DNA from: Chloroflexaceae bacterium
GTDB taxonomy: Bacteria > Chloroflexota > Chloroflexia > Chloroflexales > Chloroflexaceae
DNA length: 7,177 bases
Assembly (NCBI GenBank): GCA_026417815.1
Contig: JAOACN010000653.1
Location: 1 to 7,177 of the forward strand
Direction: 5' to 3'
The position numbers and the translations under genes are program-made. Shown piece after piece: positions 6,825-7,177 of the stretch. The stretch's first letter is position 1. Every line of letters starts with the position of its first letter. The notes beneath the pieces were generated by a model, which saw only the letters and a list, made by a program, of their open reading frames with translations, ran no database searches and was not told the DNA's origin.

Positions 6825-6869
6825 TTTCTCGGTAGGTCTGGCGGCACAGCCGCCAGACCTACCGAAAAA
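6825..6869. repeat. Long perfect palindrome, 17-bp stem, ACA loop
   Basis: The bases 6829-6845 (core GGTAGGTCTGGCGGC) pair perfectly with 6849-6865 around a three-base ACA loop. After one C/A mismatch, TTT (6825-6827) pairs with AAA (6867-6869). The flanks are T-rich on the left and A-rich on the right, so the strand leaving the stem is A-rich in both directions; this argues against an intrinsic terminator and for a palindromic repeat element or a protein-binding or cruciform site. The loop and inner stem contain GGCACAGCC, shared with two neighbours. Confidence 0.75.
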
Positions 6870-6969
6870 TAATCCCTGGGGCAGCTATGCCGTCCCACAC
6901 CCCGCCACGGGAGGCGGATGTTGCACAAGCCCTGCCTGGACCTCACGGGTCTTATTAAGAATTGAATCC

Positions 6970-7028
6970 GGCACAGCCCGCGCGGGCCGGCTTCGCAGCG
7001 ATAGCCCGCGGCTTCAGCCACCGGGCTA
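6970..7028. repeat. REP-like palindromic segment
   Basis: The segment opens with GGCACAGCC (6970-6978), overlaps the perfect 12-bp palindrome GCCCGCGCGGGC (6976-6987), and ends with TAGCCCG (7002-7008) pairing with CGGGCTA (7022-7028) around an inner GGC-TTCA-GCC hairpin (7010-7019). The TAGCCCGCGGCTTCAGCC half looks like a dispersed palindrome whose second half has decayed. No transposase of the REP-associated type is in the window. Confidence 0.5.
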
Positions 7029-7071
7029 CCGGGCGAATACCGGTCTATGTAGCAGTCCTCTGTACGGACGC

Positions 7072-7177
7072 AGCGCGCTGTGTCCGGAGCGCGCTGCGTC
7101 CGGAGCGCGCTGCGTCCGGAGCGCGCTGCGTCCGGAGCGCGCTGCGTCCGGAGCGCGCTGCGTCCGGAGCGCGCTGC
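7072..7177. repeat. 16-bp tandem repeat, at least 6.6 units, continues past window edge
   Basis: The unit AGCGCGCTGCGTCCGG repeats head to tail with full copies at 7072, 7088, 7104, 7120, 7136 and 7152, then ten bases of a seventh at 7168-7177. All full copies are identical except the first, which has T for C at its tenth base. Each unit contains the palindrome AGCGCGCT, and each junction makes TCCGGA. The first unit also closes a near-perfect 20-bp palindrome at 7066-7085. There are no spacers, so it is not a CRISPR array, and 16 bp is not a multiple of three, so it is unlikely to be coding. It is a minisatellite-type array with unknown function. Confidence 0.92.

Larger units (their letters stand above)
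6603..7177. other. Non-coding right end, 575 nt, rich in palindromes and repeats
   Basis: I find no supportable gene here; the open frames at 6593-6835 (+) and 6791-7021 (-) consist largely of palindrome sequence and show no domain. The region holds a candidate promoter at 6774-6782, hairpins at 6622-6640, 6665-6677 and 6698-6720, a very long palindrome at 6825-6869, a REP-like segment at 6970-7028, and a 16-bp tandem repeat from 7072 to the window edge. Confidence 0.6.

Noticed and set aside
7072..7177. CRISPR array
   Set aside because: Units are directly adjacent with no variable spacers, and 16 bp is too short for a CRISPR repeat.

Overview
The window is GC-rich and densely coded. Its contents (a lipoprotein-anchored polar amino acid ABC importer, two UbiA-family prenyltransferases, an Asp-box protein, a McrB-like ATPase, and GC-rich palindromes in nearly every gap) suggest a bacterium of the Chloroflexota, perhaps related to Roseiflexus or Chloroflexus. 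That placement rests on overall style and gene families, not on a marker gene, so it is tentative.

Layout. Positions 1-834 (+) hold the C-terminal part of a McrB-like AAA+ ATPase whose P-loop half lies upstream of the window. It converges on a minus-strand gene (995-1627) for a small protein with three Asp-box (BNR) motifs; a perfect 10-bp hairpin (970-994) sits between them. A 492-nt gap (1628-2119) separates the Asp-box gene from the divergent ABC operon. The operon is a lipoprotein substrate-binding protein (2120-2977), a HisM/GlnP-type permease (3144-3944) and a GlnQ/HisP-type ATPase (3949-4698), which together form a complete polar amino acid importer. A strong hairpin lies between the binding-protein gene and the permease gene. 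A second hairpin (4703-4739) closes the operon and also separates it from the convergent genes beyond.

Positions 4774-6602 (-) carry two UbiA-superfamily prenyltransferases overlapping by ATGA. The upstream one has the motif set of homogentisate phytyl/prenyltransferases (tocopherol/plastoquinone type). The downstream one is MenA/UbiA-like. Together they suggest prenylated quinone or chromanol synthesis, but no other gene of such a pathway is in the window.

Positions 6603-7177 have no convincing gene. The region is packed with palindromes, including one with a 17-bp perfect stem, a REP-like element, three copies of the core GGCACAGCC, and at the right edge a 16-bp tandem repeat with at least six full units that runs out of the window.

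I see no CRISPR array, transposase, tRNA or rRNA. The most curious items are the coupled prenyltransferase pair, the palindrome and tandem-repeat cluster at the right end, and the absence of a McrC partner after the McrB-like gene. I do not see strong evidence for a wholly new system.
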